Shown: in pieces, positions 36,682 to 46,402 of the stretch
Position numbering within the stretch: the stretch's first letter is position 1
Layout of the letters: each line of letters begins with the position of its first letter
DNA from: Mycolicibacterium rhodesiae NBB3
GTDB lineage: Bacteria; Actinomycetota; Actinomycetes; Mycobacteriales; Mycobacteriaceae
Direction: 5' to 3'
DNA length: 64,000 nt
NCBI RefSeq assembly: GCF_000230895.2
Contig: NC_016604.1
Coordinates: 4,340,001-4,404,000, forward strand
Made by a program: the position numbers and the translations under genes
Notes under the pieces: generated by a model
Databases searched by the model: none
What the model was told of the DNA's origin: nothing
The model's input: only the letters and a program-made list of their open reading frames with translations

Positions 36682-36864
36682 ATGTTGATACGACGCACCT
36701 CGCACTGGATCCTCGGTACCGCGATGGCCGCTGCCGTCGCTCACGTCACGACAATGGCGCAGACCTTCGCCGATGCCTTCGAACCCGACCTCGAATCATG
36801 GGAGACCCTGCCGGTGGCCCTTGCCGCCGAACACGATCGGGTCGGTCTCTACCAGCAGGCTTGA
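36682..36864 (+). CDS. Possible small exported protein
   Basis: A 60-residue frame with a short basic start and a hydrophobic stretch (SHWILGTAMAAAVAHVTTMA), then an acidic C-terminal part. It resembles a signal-anchor peptide, but there is no recognised family and only a weak ribosome site. It overlaps the end of the convergent HET-C-like gene by 16 bp. Confidence 0.35.
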   Translation: MLIRRTSHWILGTAMAAAVAHVTTMAQTFADAFEPDLESWETLPVALAAEHDRVGLYQQA

Positions 36865-37688
36865 CGACGGTCGGCCTGAAACAGGTTGTCCGCCGCACAC
36901 ACTCCCGCGTCGGCGATGACTAGGTCGCGGACCTGCCAGTACAGACCGGTCGTAGCCGTGGTGGCCAACTGCGCGGCGAGATCGAAGTTGTTGATCGGCG
37001 GATTGGTGCCCGGCACGATGATGCCGCCACGCGGGGTGTCCCAGTTGTCCTTGTTCAACGTGGAGTGGCACTCGACGACGCCGGGCGGGGGACCACCGGG
37101 CGGGCAGCCACCGATCGGGTCGTCGTGGTTGGTCAGGGCATCGAAGAATCCGGTGTGCAGGCCCGGCGGAAGCGCGGCCGGATCACAGGTGGGCATGAGC
37201 GGCGGCGGCATCCGGTACAGGTCATTGACCGCGATGTTGTCCTCGACCCAGTTTGAGTGAGAGTAGAAGTCCTGCAACGCATGTGCGAGTCCGCCGAAGG
37301 CGGCACGGGCGGCGGGACCGTCGATCAGGTCGGTGCCACCGGGGCCTGAAGGCTTCGCTCCGTTCAGGATGATCGGAGTGAAGAAGTTCCACGCCTGTGT
37401 GGTGAGGTCGCAGATCTCGGCGGGGTTGTTTGCGCCGTCGATGTGGCGGAACTTGTCGAAGAAGAACGCGTCGCTACCGACCGCGCCGGCACCCGGCGGC
37501 GGACCGACCAGGATCTGGCCCATCGCGGCTTGATCGACGCCGAGGGGCGTGAGCGCGTCGCGGGTGACGCGCTCGTGGTTCTGGATCTGAAACGCCTGTG
37601 CCGGCGGGGCGAGCGCACCCACGACTGCGGCGGTTGCGACGAGGACGGCGGCCGAGAGGCCCAACTTGGGCCAGCGAGACGAGAACAT
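36849..37688 (-). CDS. Secreted HET-C-like protein (zinc phospholipase-like fold)
   Basis: A 279-residue exported protein with a signal peptide ending near PPAQAF. The core motif GLAHALQDFYSHSNWVEDN matches the HET-C / Cys-free phospholipase-like pattern H-x3-D-x3-HSNW, and NHERVTRDAL near the N-terminus supplies another His. Such folds bind zinc; lipid hydrolysis is plausible but not shown. A Pro/Gly-rich segment around CPPGGPPPG and a Cys pair near the C-terminus are present. It stands alone, with no immunity-like partner recognised. Confidence 0.75.
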   Translation of the reverse strand: MFSSRWPKLGLSAAVLVATAAVVGALAPPAQAFQIQNHERVTRDALTPLGVDQAAMGQILVGPPPGAGAVGSDAFFFDKFRHIDGANNPAEICDLTTQAWNFFTPIILNGAKPSGPGGTDLIDGPAARAAFGGLAHALQDFYSHSNWVEDNIAVNDLYRMPPPLMPTCDPAALPPGLHTGFFDALTNHDDPIGGCPPGGPPPGVVECHSTLNKDNWDTPRGGIIVPGTNPPINNFDLAAQLATTATTGLYWQVRDLVIADAGVCAADNLFQADRRQACW

Positions 37689-37806
37689 TGAAGAACCCCC
37701 ATTCGAGCCTGGCGGGTCCGTGTGGACGCACCGATCAGGATTCTTTCAGCGTCCGTGAAGCGGAATCGCAGAAATCGAAAAATCTGGCGACGGATACCTT
37801 TCGCCC

Positions 37807-39738
37807 TCACGGGCTGTCAGGACTCGCGATGTTCTCCGGGTGCAGCATCTCGGCATAGCGCAGTTGCTCGGGGATTCCGAACCCGTCGACCAGAACCTCG
37901 GCGTAGGGCCGCAGATTGCGGCATCGCTCGTTGATGCCGCGGGTGACGGCCTTCGCCCGTTCTGTCGACAGGAAGCGGTGCTCCATGAACCAGGCCCGGT
38001 CCTCCTCTATCACCGAAAGGGCATACAGGTCGCAGACCATGTTCAGGATCTCGCGCGCCTCCTCGTCCTCGCACGCGTCGATGCCCGCGACGAACGCCTC
38101 CAGGATGATGCGTTCGATGTGCACCCGCGCGGTGTGCAGCACATGGTCCTGCACCGAGTTGAACGCGTCGAAGGCGCTCATCTCCTTGGACTTTCCCTGC
38201 AGGCGGCGAGCGACCGTGGCGAGCATGTACTCCTCGCGGTCCTCGAACATTTTGACCTGGGTGCCGCGGTTGAAGAGGCTGCCTTCCTCCTCGTTGTCCT
38301 GTCTGGTGTCGAGGATCGTCTGCATGATCGTCTCGGCCGCAGTGCGTTTGAGCACGCGCTCACCGGCGAAGTTGGCGGCGAACCGCACCCACTCGACCGG
38401 GCTCATGCCCTTGATGTCGTCGGCGTAGGCGGTGAGCAGTTCCTTGGCGACGAGCTGGGTCAGCACATGGTTGTCGCCTTCGAATGTGGTGAACACGTCG
38501 GTGTCGGCCTTCAGCGCGATCAGCCGGTTCTCGGCGAGATAGCCTGCGCCGCCGCACGCTTCGCGAGCCTCCTGGATCGCCCGCGTCGCGTGCCAGGTGT
38601 TGGCCGCCTTGAGTCCGGCCGCTCGGGACTCCAGTTCGCGCTGCTCCTCGACGTCGGGGTCGTCCGACGTCTGCAGTTCGTGGCACTTGGCCACCAGCTC
38701 GTTCTGCGCGAACTGCAGGGCGTAGGACTTGGCGATCAGTGGAAACAGCCGGCGCTGATGCACCAGGTAGTCCATCAACAGGACTTCCTGGTCCTCGCCG
38801 GGTGCCTCGAACTGCCTGCGCTCCAACGCATACCGGGTCGCGATGTCCAGGCCGACGCGGGCAGCGGCTCCCGCGCTGCCGCCGACGGTCACCCGGCCGC
38901 GGATCAGTGTGCCGAGCATGGTGAAGAACCGTCGGCCCTGATTCTCGATCGGTGAGGAGTACGTGCCGTCCTCGGCCACGTCGGCGTACCTGTTGAGCAG
39001 GTTCTCGCGCGGGATCCGGACATGGTCGAACTGGATGCGCCCGTTGTCCACGCCGGGAAGTCCGCCCTTGTAGTGACAGTCGCCGGTCGTCACACCGGGC
39101 AGGTCGTTGCCCTCGTCGTCGCGGATCGGCACCACGAAGCAGTGCACCCCGTGTCCTTCGCCGTCGGGCGTGATCAACTGTGCGAAAACGGCAGCGACGC
39201 GGGCGGTTTCGGCGGCGCCGCCGATGTAGTCCTTACGTGACGTGCGGGTGGGGGAGTCGATCACGAACTCCTGCGTCGCGGGGTCGTAGGTGGCGGTGGT
39301 CTCCAGCGCCTGCACGTCGGAGCCGTGGCCTGTCTCGGTCATCGCGAAGCAGCCCAGCAGGTCGAGGTCGATGATCCGCTGCACGTACGCCTCGTGGTGT
39401 CGCTCGGTGCCGAGGTTCTCGACGGCGCCGCCGAAGAGGCCCCACTGCACGCCCGCCTTGACCATCAGCGACAGGTCGGACATGGCGAGCATCTCGATCT
39501 GCGTCACGGCCGCGCCGACGTCGCCGTTGCCGCCGTGCTCCTTCTTGAACCCGTCCTCGGCTGCCCCCTGCGCAGCCATGATCTTCAGCTGCTCGGCGAC
39601 CTTGGTGCGGGCGATGACCGTGTTGGGGGTGTAGTGCGGTTTGAAAACCTCGCCGGAGAGTTCCTCGCGCATCCGGTTCTTCACATCGCGCCAGCGGCCG
39701 TCGAGGGTATTGCGCAGATGTTCCGCGGTGGTGGTCAT
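37807..39738 (-). CDS. Acyl-CoA dehydrogenase/oxidase-like flavoenzyme
   Basis: A 643-residue protein of the acyl-CoA oxidase type. It is longer than acyl-CoA dehydrogenases because of a second C-terminal helical domain. The FAD and substrate region CFAMTETGHGSDVQALETTATYD is clear, as is the ACGGAGYLAENR / TFEGDNHVL segment that carries the catalytic base. It should catalyse alpha,beta-desaturation of an acyl-CoA; use of O2 or ETF as acceptor cannot be told apart here. The ATG at 39738 starts MTTTAEHLRNTLDG. Confidence 0.85.
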   Translation of the reverse strand: MTTTAEHLRNTLDGRWRDVKNRMREELSGEVFKPHYTPNTVIARTKVAEQLKIMAAQGAAEDGFKKEHGGNGDVGAAVTQIEMLAMSDLSLMVKAGVQWGLFGGAVENLGTERHHEAYVQRIIDLDLLGCFAMTETGHGSDVQALETTATYDPATQEFVIDSPTRTSRKDYIGGAAETARVAAVFAQLITPDGEGHGVHCFVVPIRDDEGNDLPGVTTGDCHYKGGLPGVDNGRIQFDHVRIPRENLLNRYADVAEDGTYSSPIENQGRRFFTMLGTLIRGRVTVGGSAGAAARVGLDIATRYALERRQFEAPGEDQEVLLMDYLVHQRRLFPLIAKSYALQFAQNELVAKCHELQTSDDPDVEEQRELESRAAGLKAANTWHATRAIQEAREACGGAGYLAENRLIALKADTDVFTTFEGDNHVLTQLVAKELLTAYADDIKGMSPVEWVRFAANFAGERVLKRTAAETIMQTILDTRQDNEEEGSLFNRGTQVKMFEDREEYMLATVARRLQGKSKEMSAFDAFNSVQDHVLHTARVHIERIILEAFVAGIDACEDEEAREILNMVCDLYALSVIEEDRAWFMEHRFLSTERAKAVTRGINERCRNLRPYAEVLVDGFGIPEQLRYAEMLHPENIASPDSP

Positions 39739-39839
39739 GACTCGACGGTAACCCCTCCGGCGCTTCAGGAAACTGTGATGCGGCAAACATAGCCAAACCT
39801 TGCTGGACCTGCGCAAACCTGTGAGGTTCAATCGACGTC

Positions 39840-40550
39840 ATGGCTGCACCAACTGGGGTACCGCACATCGGCGGTCACAGCCACGCCGATGTGACCGGCG
39901 GCTGGCTGCGCGCCGCAACCTTCGGGGCGATGGACGGTCTGGTGAGTAATACCGCTCTCATTGCGGGCGTCGCCGCCGCCGCCAGTGCGCACACCGTCGT
40001 GATCAGCGGCGTGGCGGGGCTGCTGGCCGGTGCGTTCTCCATGGCGCTGGGGGAGTACACCTCGGTGATGACCGCCAACGAACAACTCGAGTCCGAGGTC
40101 CTCGTCGAGCGGAAGGCCTTCCAGACCCATCCGCGAGCCGAAAAGGCCGAGCTGGTGGCGATGCTCGTGGACATGGGCATGACCCGCGAGACCGCGGCGA
40201 AGGCCACCGAGGAGGTGCACCGGGACGAGGACCGCGCGCTGAACTTCCACCTCGTGCAGGAGCTCGGCGTCGATCCGCGCGAGAAGCCGTCGCCCTGGGT
40301 GGCGGCCGGTTCGTCGTTCGTTCTGTTCGCGATCGGTGCGATCATTCCGCTGATTCCGTACCTACTCGGATTCGAGTCGCTGTGGGCGGGATTGTTGTGC
40401 GGCGGCGTCGGCCTGCTCATCGCCGGAGGTCTAGCCTCGCGCTTCACCAGACGGCCTTTCTGGTTTGCGTCGTTGCGGCAGCTGGCTTTCGGGGCTATCG
40501 CGATCGCCGCCACCTACGGTGTGGGAAGCGTCATCGGTACTGTTTTCTAG
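39840..40550 (+). CDS. VIT/CCC1-family Fe/Mn transporter
   Basis: A 236-residue membrane protein of the vacuolar iron transporter family. Its N-terminus has the typical LRAATFGAMDGLVSNTALIAGV helix, followed by LLAGAFSMALGEYTSVM and a cytoplasmic metal-binding insert with E/H-rich helices (about residues 80-135). Three C-terminal membrane helices follow. It probably exports Fe2+ or Mn2+ from the cytosol. Confidence 0.88.
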   Translation: MAAPTGVPHIGGHSHADVTGGWLRAATFGAMDGLVSNTALIAGVAAAASAHTVVISGVAGLLAGAFSMALGEYTSVMTANEQLESEVLVERKAFQTHPRAEKAELVAMLVDMGMTRETAAKATEEVHRDEDRALNFHLVQELGVDPREKPSPWVAAGSSFVLFAIGAIIPLIPYLLGFESLWAGLLCGGVGLLIAGGLASRFTRRPFWFASLRQLAFGAIAIAATYGVGSVIGTVF

Positions 40551-41653
40551 TGCGCGTGCTCTTCCGGATGGCGGTAGTGTGCTGTTTGCTGCTGCCGATG
40601 TGCGGGGTCGCCAGCGCCACGACCGCCGAACCGACGTACCTCGGTCAGCAGCAGTTCGCATCGGACACGGTCTTTGACAGCACCGTCGTCGGCGGCCTGT
40701 CGGGGATCAGCTACGACCCGGGCTCACAGCTCTACTACATCATCAGCGATGACCGTTCGTCGAAGAATGCCGCGCGGTTCTACACGGCGCGAATCACGCT
40801 GTCGGACAACACCATCGATCACGTTGAGTTCGTGTCGACGCGTCCCTGGCTCGATGTGAGCGGCGAGGCGTTTCCGCGGCTCGACACCACTGCGCGGCCG
40901 CCGGTGGTTCCGCCCGACCCGGAGGGCATCGCATTCGATGAGCGACGGAAGCTGCTCTACTGGTCCAGCGAAGGCGAACGCATCGCCGATGACCCGCACG
41001 GTCCGGTCCTGCGTGACCCCTGGGTGCGGATCGCCACCCTCGACGGCGGCTATGTCGGCGAATTCGCGCTTCCGCCGATGCTGCGCATGTCCGCCGAGCC
41101 GACAGGTCCGCGACAGAACAACGTGCTCGAAGGGCTGACCCTGTCGCCGAGCGGACGCTACCTCTGGGCGGGCATGGAGGGCCCCGGCTACAACGACGGG
41201 GAAACTCCCACCGAGACGGCCGGGGCGCTCACCCGAATCACTCGGTTCGACGTCGAATCGCGTGTGGCGACAGCCCAATACGCCTATCCGCTGGATCCGG
41301 TGACCGCCGGCGCCGGCGGCGGCAACGGGTTGTCGGACCTGGTCGCGCTCGACGACGAGAACTTCCTGGCGATCGAACGCGGCTTCGGCACGCACACCGC
41401 GGCGCGCATCTACCGGGTCAGCGTCGGCGACGCTGAGGACGTGCTGGCGCGGCCGTCGCTGACCGGGCCGTCGGTGCGGACGATGCGTAAGACACTGCTC
41501 GTCGACCTCGCCAACACCATCCAACCGTTGGACAACGTGGAGGGCATCACGATGGGGCCGCTGCTGCCCGACGGACGGCAATCACTGGTGCTGGTCAGCG
41601 ACGACAACTTCTCGCCGACCCAGATCACCCAGTTCCTGGCGTTCGCCCTCTAA
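40550..41653 (+). CDS. Secreted phytase-like esterase domain protein
   Basis: A 367-residue exported protein. The signal peptide (MAVVCCLLLPMCGVASA) leads to a beta-propeller of the esterase-like-phytase family (GGLSGISYDPGSQLYYIISDDRS, PDPEGIAFDE, NVLEGLTLSPSGRYLWAGMEG, LDNVEGITMGP). The substrate is unknown. The GTG start overlaps the previous stop by one base (TAGTG), so it is co-transcribed with the VIT gene. An ATG 18 bp downstream is an alternative start. Confidence 0.8.
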   Translation: MRVLFRMAVVCCLLLPMCGVASATTAEPTYLGQQQFASDTVFDSTVVGGLSGISYDPGSQLYYIISDDRSSKNAARFYTARITLSDNTIDHVEFVSTRPWLDVSGEAFPRLDTTARPPVVPPDPEGIAFDERRKLLYWSSEGERIADDPHGPVLRDPWVRIATLDGGYVGEFALPPMLRMSAEPTGPRQNNVLEGLTLSPSGRYLWAGMEGPGYNDGETPTETAGALTRITRFDVESRVATAQYAYPLDPVTAGAGGGNGLSDLVALDDENFLAIERGFGTHTAARIYRVSVGDAEDVLARPSLTGPSVRTMRKTLLVDLANTIQPLDNVEGITMGPLLPDGRQSLVLVSDDNFSPTQITQFLAFAL

Positions 41654-42855
41654 CTGTCGCTGCCGACGGAGATCGCCGTCGCCTCGCTGAGCTCGTCGAG
41701 TTCCTCGTCGGCGTCGATACCGCTCAGGTGTGACCTGCTGAGCGCAAGGACACCGGCGGCCATCAGCACCGCCGCCGCCCCGACCCAGTACGGCGCGTGC
41801 ACGTTGACCCGTTCGCCGAGCACGCCCGCCAACCAGGGCGCCAGCGCGGCACCGGAGAACCGCACGAAGCTGTAGGCCGCTGAGGCCACCCCTCTTTCGA
41901 CCGGCGCGGCCTTCATCACCGTTTCGGTGATCAGCGTGTTGTTGATGCCGATGAAGAGACCGGCCACCACGACGCACGTCGCCAGCACGGCCTTGTTCTC
42001 CGTGCCGATGGCCATCACCACCAGAGTCGCCGTCATCGCGAGCAGATTCACCAGCAGGGTCGGGACAGTCCCGAAGCGGTGCTGCAGCCGAGGCGCCACG
42101 ACCACCGACGTGAAGGCCAGCGCGATACCCCAGCCGAAGAAGATCAGCCCGATCTCGTGGGCGCTCATGTCGAGTGGGAAAGGTGTGAACGCCAGCAGCG
42201 TGAAGAAGCCGAAGTTGTAGAGCAGCGCGGTCACCGCCACGCCGAGCAGACCGCGGTGGCGCAGCGCGCGGAACGGGTCGGCCAGCGTGGTGGCACGTTC
42301 GGCGGGTGGCGTCGACGGCAGCAGAAAGGCGGTGACGACGACGGCGAACGCCATCAACGCCGATACGCCGAAGAACGGCCCGCGCCACGAGATCGATCCG
42401 AGGACGCCGCCGACCAGCGGTCCGACGGCGATGCCCAGTCCGAGTGCGGCCTCGTAGAGGATGATGGCCTGCGCCACCGAGCCACGAGCGGAGTTGACGA
42501 TCGTGGCCAATGCAGTCGCGATGAACAGCGCGTTGCCCAGGCCCCAAAGTGCGCGCCAGCCAACGATTTCGGTCACGTTCTCCGACATTCCGGCCAAGCC
42601 CGCGCCCGCGATGATCACCACCAGGCCGAGCAGCAGCGTACGTTTCGGACCGATCCGGCTCGCCACGACGCCGGTGACGAGCATGGCTACGCCCATCACC
42701 GCCATGTAACTGGTGAACAACAGCGAGACCTGGGACGGCGATGCGTTCAGGTTGTCGGCAATCGGCTTGAGGATCGGGTCGACGAGACCGATACCCATGA
42801 ACGCGACGACAGACGCGAAGGCAACGGCCCAGACAGCTTTGGGTTGGCGCCACAT
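41650..42855 (-). CDS. MFS transporter (drug efflux type)
   Basis: A 401-residue major facilitator with twelve expected membrane helices. It has the loop motif SRIGPKRTLLLG and an efflux-like motif AIILYEAALGLGIAVGPLVGG. It lies 80 bp downstream of a MarR regulator on the same strand, which points to regulated efflux. The substrate is unknown. Confidence 0.88.
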   Translation of the reverse strand: MWRQPKAVWAVAFASVVAFMGIGLVDPILKPIADNLNASPSQVSLLFTSYMAVMGVAMLVTGVVASRIGPKRTLLLGLVVIIAGAGLAGMSENVTEIVGWRALWGLGNALFIATALATIVNSARGSVAQAIILYEAALGLGIAVGPLVGGVLGSISWRGPFFGVSALMAFAVVVTAFLLPSTPPAERATTLADPFRALRHRGLLGVAVTALLYNFGFFTLLAFTPFPLDMSAHEIGLIFFGWGIALAFTSVVVAPRLQHRFGTVPTLLVNLLAMTATLVVMAIGTENKAVLATCVVVAGLFIGINNTLITETVMKAAPVERGVASAAYSFVRFSGAALAPWLAGVLGERVNVHAPYWVGAAAVLMAAGVLALSRSHLSGIDADEELDELSEATAISVGSDS

Positions 42856-42935
42856 AGGGGCGAATACTCCTTGTCTCGGGTGATTTCGGCGCGCTCACGA
42901 TCGCTGCGCGACGGTAGGCGCACCGAAATCGCAAA

Positions 42936-43373
42936 TTATTTGGCGGTCGTCGGCGCGGACGCGTCGGCGAGCAGACCCCGCAGCACGCGGACGGCCTCAG
43001 CGAGCGTCTCCCGATCGGTGGCATCGAGGCGCTCGAGATAGGGGTCGACGGCGGCGCCGCGATCCAGTCGCACCTGCCTCAGCGTTTCCACTCCCTTGGG
43101 CGTGATCTGGATGAGTACTGCGCGCGCATCGCCGGGGTCGACGGTGCGTGAGACGAAACCCCCGTCTTCGAGCCTGCGGACCTGAGTCGTCATCGTCGGC
43201 TGCGAGCAGTGATCCAACGCGGCAAGATCAGATATCCGGGTGGGGCCCTGGTCCTCGATGGTCGACAGCAGCCGAGCCTGGGCGTACGGCAGCGGTAGCC
43301 GGGCGCGTTGCGTGGCGAGCCGATTGATCCGGGCGACCACGGACAGCAGGTCGGCGCCGAGGGTTTGAGTCAT
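42936..43373 (-). CDS. MarR-family regulator
   Basis: A 145-residue winged-helix regulator (ARLLSTIEDQGPTRISDLAALDHCSQPTMTTQVRRLEDGGFVSR). It is divergent from the ECF transporter gene, as Rv2327 is from Rv2326c, and upstream of the MFS gene. The inverted repeats at 43386-43410 are likely its operator. Confidence 0.88.
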   Translation of the reverse strand: MTQTLGADLLSVVARINRLATQRARLPLPYAQARLLSTIEDQGPTRISDLAALDHCSQPTMTTQVRRLEDGGFVSRTVDPGDARAVLIQITPKGVETLRQVRLDRGAAVDPYLERLDATDRETLAEAVRVLRGLLADASAPTTAK

Positions 43374-43385
43374 AGCCCCAGATTA

Positions 43386-43410
43386 CATAGTTTGACTATG
43401 CAGTTCAAAC
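43386..43410 (-). promoter_or_regulatory. Candidate MarR operator
   Basis: CATAGT-TTG-ACTATG (43386-43400) is a perfect inverted repeat, and GTTTGA...TCAAAC (43390-43410) forms a second one overlapping it. Both lie just upstream of the marR start and between the divergent transcription units. Confidence 0.7.
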
Positions 43411-43470
43411 CGATCCCTGATGTAAGAGCGGCGGTGACCACTCTTAGGAAACGCCTGGCAGAATCGTGCA

Positions 43471-45519
43471 ATGGCCGTGACCGGGGACTCGAGTATGTCT
43501 CGACGTTCCGGCTCGCTGAGTCCGGGTGAACTCGCGCAGGCATCGGTGATCGCCGCGCTGACGGCAGCCACGGCGATCATCTCCATCGTCGTTCCCTTTG
43601 CCGGCGCCCTGTCCTTGGTCGGCACCGTCCCGATGGGTCTGCTGGCCTACCGATACCGGTTGCGTGTGCTGATCACCGCGACGGTGGCCGGTTCGATCAT
43701 CGCGTTTCTGATCGCCGGCCTCGGCGGCTTCATGGTCGTGCTCAACTGCGCGTACATCGGTGGACTCACCGGCATCGTGAAGCGCCGCGGACGCGGCACG
43801 GTGACCGTCTTCTTCAGTTCACTGGTGGCCGGTGCGATCCTGGGCACGATTTTCGTGATCGCGCTGGCGGTGCTGTCGCGGCTGCGCCACCTGATCTTCG
43901 AGTCGGTCACCGCCAACGTCAACGGTGTCGCCGCGATCATCGCGCGGATACCCGACATGCAGCCACTGGCCGACCGTCTCAAGCGTGATTTCGCCACTGC
44001 ACTCGACTACTGGCCCTACCTCTTCTTCACCTACTCCACGGCCGCCATCGCCGTCGTCACTCTGATCGGCTGGTGGGCGTTGTCGCGGGTGCTCTCACGG
44101 CTGTTCGGCATCCCCGACGTGCACAAGCTCGAGTCCTCGGACGCCGCCGGAACGATCGCACCCGTTCCCACACGCCTGCGCGACGTCCGGTTCCGCTATC
44201 CGGGCGCCGATCACGATGCACTGGGACCGGTGTCATTGGATGTCGAGCCCGGTGAGCACCTCGCCATCACCGGCGCCAACGGTTCGGGCAAGACGACCCT
44301 GATGCTGATGCTGTCCGGCCGCGAACCGACCGCGGGCACCGTCGAACGGCCCGGCGCGGTCGGGCTCGGCAAGCTCGGCGGCACCGCGGTCATCATGCAG
44401 CACCCCGAGAGCCAGGTGCTGGGCACGCGCGTCGCCGACGACGTGGTGTGGGGGCTGCCGCCCGGCACGACCACCGACGTCCACAAGCTGCTCGACGAGG
44501 TCGGACTGGACGGGTTGGCAGAACGAGACACCGGCGGCCTTTCCGGCGGCGAGTTGCAACGCCTCGCGGTGGCGGCGGCGCTGGCCCGTGAACCCTCGCT
44601 GCTGATCGCCGACGAAGTCACCAGCATGGTGGACCAGGACGGACGCGAGGCACTGATGTCGGTGCTGTCCGGCCTGACGCAGCACCACCAGGTGTCGCTG
44701 GTGCACATCACCCACTACAACGATGAGGCCGAGACCGCCGACCGTGCTGTGAACCTCACCGGCAACGGCGGCGCCGCCGACAACACCGAGATGGTGGAGA
44801 CCGAGTCGGCGCCCGCGGCGACAGTGGCACCGGGTCACCACTCCGACACTCCGGTGCTCGAGCTCGTCGGCGTCGGACACGAGTACGCCAGCGGGACACC
44901 CTGGGCCTCGACGGCCCTGAGTGACATCAACTTCACCGTCAACGAGGGCGACGGACTGCTGATCCACGGATTGAACGGATCCGGAAAGTCGACGCTGGCG
45001 TGGATCATGGCGGGACTCACCGAGCCGACAGCCGGCAGCTGTCTGCTCGACGGGATACCGGTGTCCGATCAGGTTGGTGCGGTGGCCATTTCGTTCCAGG
45101 CGGCTCGCCTGCAGTTGATGCGCGGCCGGGTCGACCTGGAGATCGCGTCATCGGGCGGATTCTCGCACCGCGACCGCAAGCGGGTGGCCGACGCGCTGGC
45201 CACCGTCGGTCTGGATCCGGCGCTGGGCAAGAGGCGCATCGACCAACTGAGTGGCGGCCAGATGCGCCGCGTCGTGCTGGCCGGCCTGCTGGCCCGTTCG
45301 CCGCGTGCGGTCATCCTCGACGAGCCGCTCGCCGGACTGGATGCGGCGAGCCAGCGCGGGCTGCTGCGACTTCTGGCGGAGCTGCGACGCAACGCCGGTT
45401 TGACCGTGATCATGATCTCGCACGACTTCTCGGGTCTCGAAGAGGTGTGCCCGCGCATCCTGCATCTGCAGGACGGGGTGCTGGCGCCGGTAGCGACCAC
45501 GGCGGGAGGCATGTCGTGA
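43471..45519 (+). CDS. ECF transporter: membrane S-like domain fused to two ATPases
   Basis: A 682-residue protein. An N-terminal membrane domain of about 210 residues with five or six helices resembles a substrate-binding S component. Two ABC ATPase domains follow: Walker A GANGSGKT (near 270) with LSGGELQRLAVAAAL, and Walker A GLNGSGKST (near 505) with LSGGQMRRVVLAGLL and VILDEPLAG. It pairs with the EcfT-like protein encoded next, overlapping by 4 bp. The substrate, perhaps a vitamin, is unknown. The arrangement matches Rv2326c. Confidence 0.88.
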   Translation: MAVTGDSSMSRRSGSLSPGELAQASVIAALTAATAIISIVVPFAGALSLVGTVPMGLLAYRYRLRVLITATVAGSIIAFLIAGLGGFMVVLNCAYIGGLTGIVKRRGRGTVTVFFSSLVAGAILGTIFVIALAVLSRLRHLIFESVTANVNGVAAIIARIPDMQPLADRLKRDFATALDYWPYLFFTYSTAAIAVVTLIGWWALSRVLSRLFGIPDVHKLESSDAAGTIAPVPTRLRDVRFRYPGADHDALGPVSLDVEPGEHLAITGANGSGKTTLMLMLSGREPTAGTVERPGAVGLGKLGGTAVIMQHPESQVLGTRVADDVVWGLPPGTTTDVHKLLDEVGLDGLAERDTGGLSGGELQRLAVAAALAREPSLLIADEVTSMVDQDGREALMSVLSGLTQHHQVSLVHITHYNDEAETADRAVNLTGNGGAADNTEMVETESAPAATVAPGHHSDTPVLELVGVGHEYASGTPWASTALSDINFTVNEGDGLLIHGLNGSGKSTLAWIMAGLTEPTAGSCLLDGIPVSDQVGAVAISFQAARLQLMRGRVDLEIASSGGFSHRDRKRVADALATVGLDPALGKRRIDQLSGGQMRRVVLAGLLARSPRAVILDEPLAGLDAASQRGLLRLLAELRRNAGLTVIMISHDFSGLEEVCPRILHLQDGVLAPVATTAGGMS

Positions 45520-46367
45520 CCGCCCCCACTTCGGCGAAGCGGCGACAGCGCCGACCGGTCGTGCTGCTGCGGCCCGTCCCCGGCGACAGCGCCGTCCATC
45601 GGATGTGGGCAGGCTCGAAACTCCTCATGGTGGCGGCCATCGGCGTTCTGATGACCTTCTACCCGGGGTGGGTTCCGATCGCCGCGGTCGCCGTGCTGGT
45701 GCTGGTGGCCGCACGGATTGCGAAAATCCCTCGCGGCGCCCTGCCCTCGATTCCGGGCTGGCTCTGGATCCTGCTGTTCTTCGGCGGGCTCACCGCCACG
45801 TTCGCCGGCGGCAGTCCCGTCATCGACATCGGATCGGTGACGGTCGGGCTCGGCGGCCTGTTCAACTTCCTGCGCATCACCGCGCTCTCCATCGTCCTGC
45901 TCGGCCTCGGCGCCATGGTGTCGTGGACGACGAACGTGGCCGAAATCGCCCCGGCCGTTGCAACTTTGGGGCGGCCGCTGCGGGCGCTACGGATACCCGT
46001 CGACGAGTGGGCGGTAGCCCTGGCGCTGGCGTTGCGCGCGTTCCCGATGCTGATCGACGAGTTCCGCGTGCTGTACGCCGCGCGCCGGCTACGGCCGAAG
46101 GACGTGGCGATCAGCAGACGAGGGCGCCTCCGCGGGGTGTGGCTCGAGATCATCGACCTGCTCGCGGTGGCCATCACCGTCGCGTTGCGCAGGGCCGACG
46201 AGATGGGCGACGCCATCACCGCACGCGGCGGCACCGGCCAGATATCGGCCTTCCCGTCACGCCCGAAGATGGTCGATCTGTGGGCCTTCGTGATCGTGAT
46301 CGTGGTGTGCGGCACGGCACTTGCACTGGAGCTCACGATCCTCGGTACCAGCGCTGTCACCACCTGA
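45516..46367 (+). CDS. EcfT-like transmembrane subunit
   Basis: A 283-residue energy-coupling factor T protein with several membrane helices. Its C-terminal coupling region shows the ARG-type motif: RRADEMGDAITARGG. It should connect the ATPases of the preceding protein to the membrane S domain. The GTG start overlaps the preceding stop. Confidence 0.88.
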   Translation: MTAPTSAKRRQRRPVVLLRPVPGDSAVHRMWAGSKLLMVAAIGVLMTFYPGWVPIAAVAVLVLVAARIAKIPRGALPSIPGWLWILLFFGGLTATFAGGSPVIDIGSVTVGLGGLFNFLRITALSIVLLGLGAMVSWTTNVAEIAPAVATLGRPLRALRIPVDEWAVALALALRAFPMLIDEFRVLYAARRLRPKDVAISRRGRLRGVWLEIIDLLAVAITVALRRADEMGDAITARGGTGQISAFPSRPKMVDLWAFVIVIVVCGTALALELTILGTSAVTT

Positions 46368-46402
46368 ATAGGCTCGCCGTCGGCCCCTATTACGGTGGGG
46401 GC

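Noticed and set aside
37745..37762. TTCAGCG-N4-TGAAGCG between the HET-C-like and acyl-CoA oxidase-like genes
   Set aside because: The second repeat is weak, the 9-bp hexamer is absent, and no gene follows in that direction.
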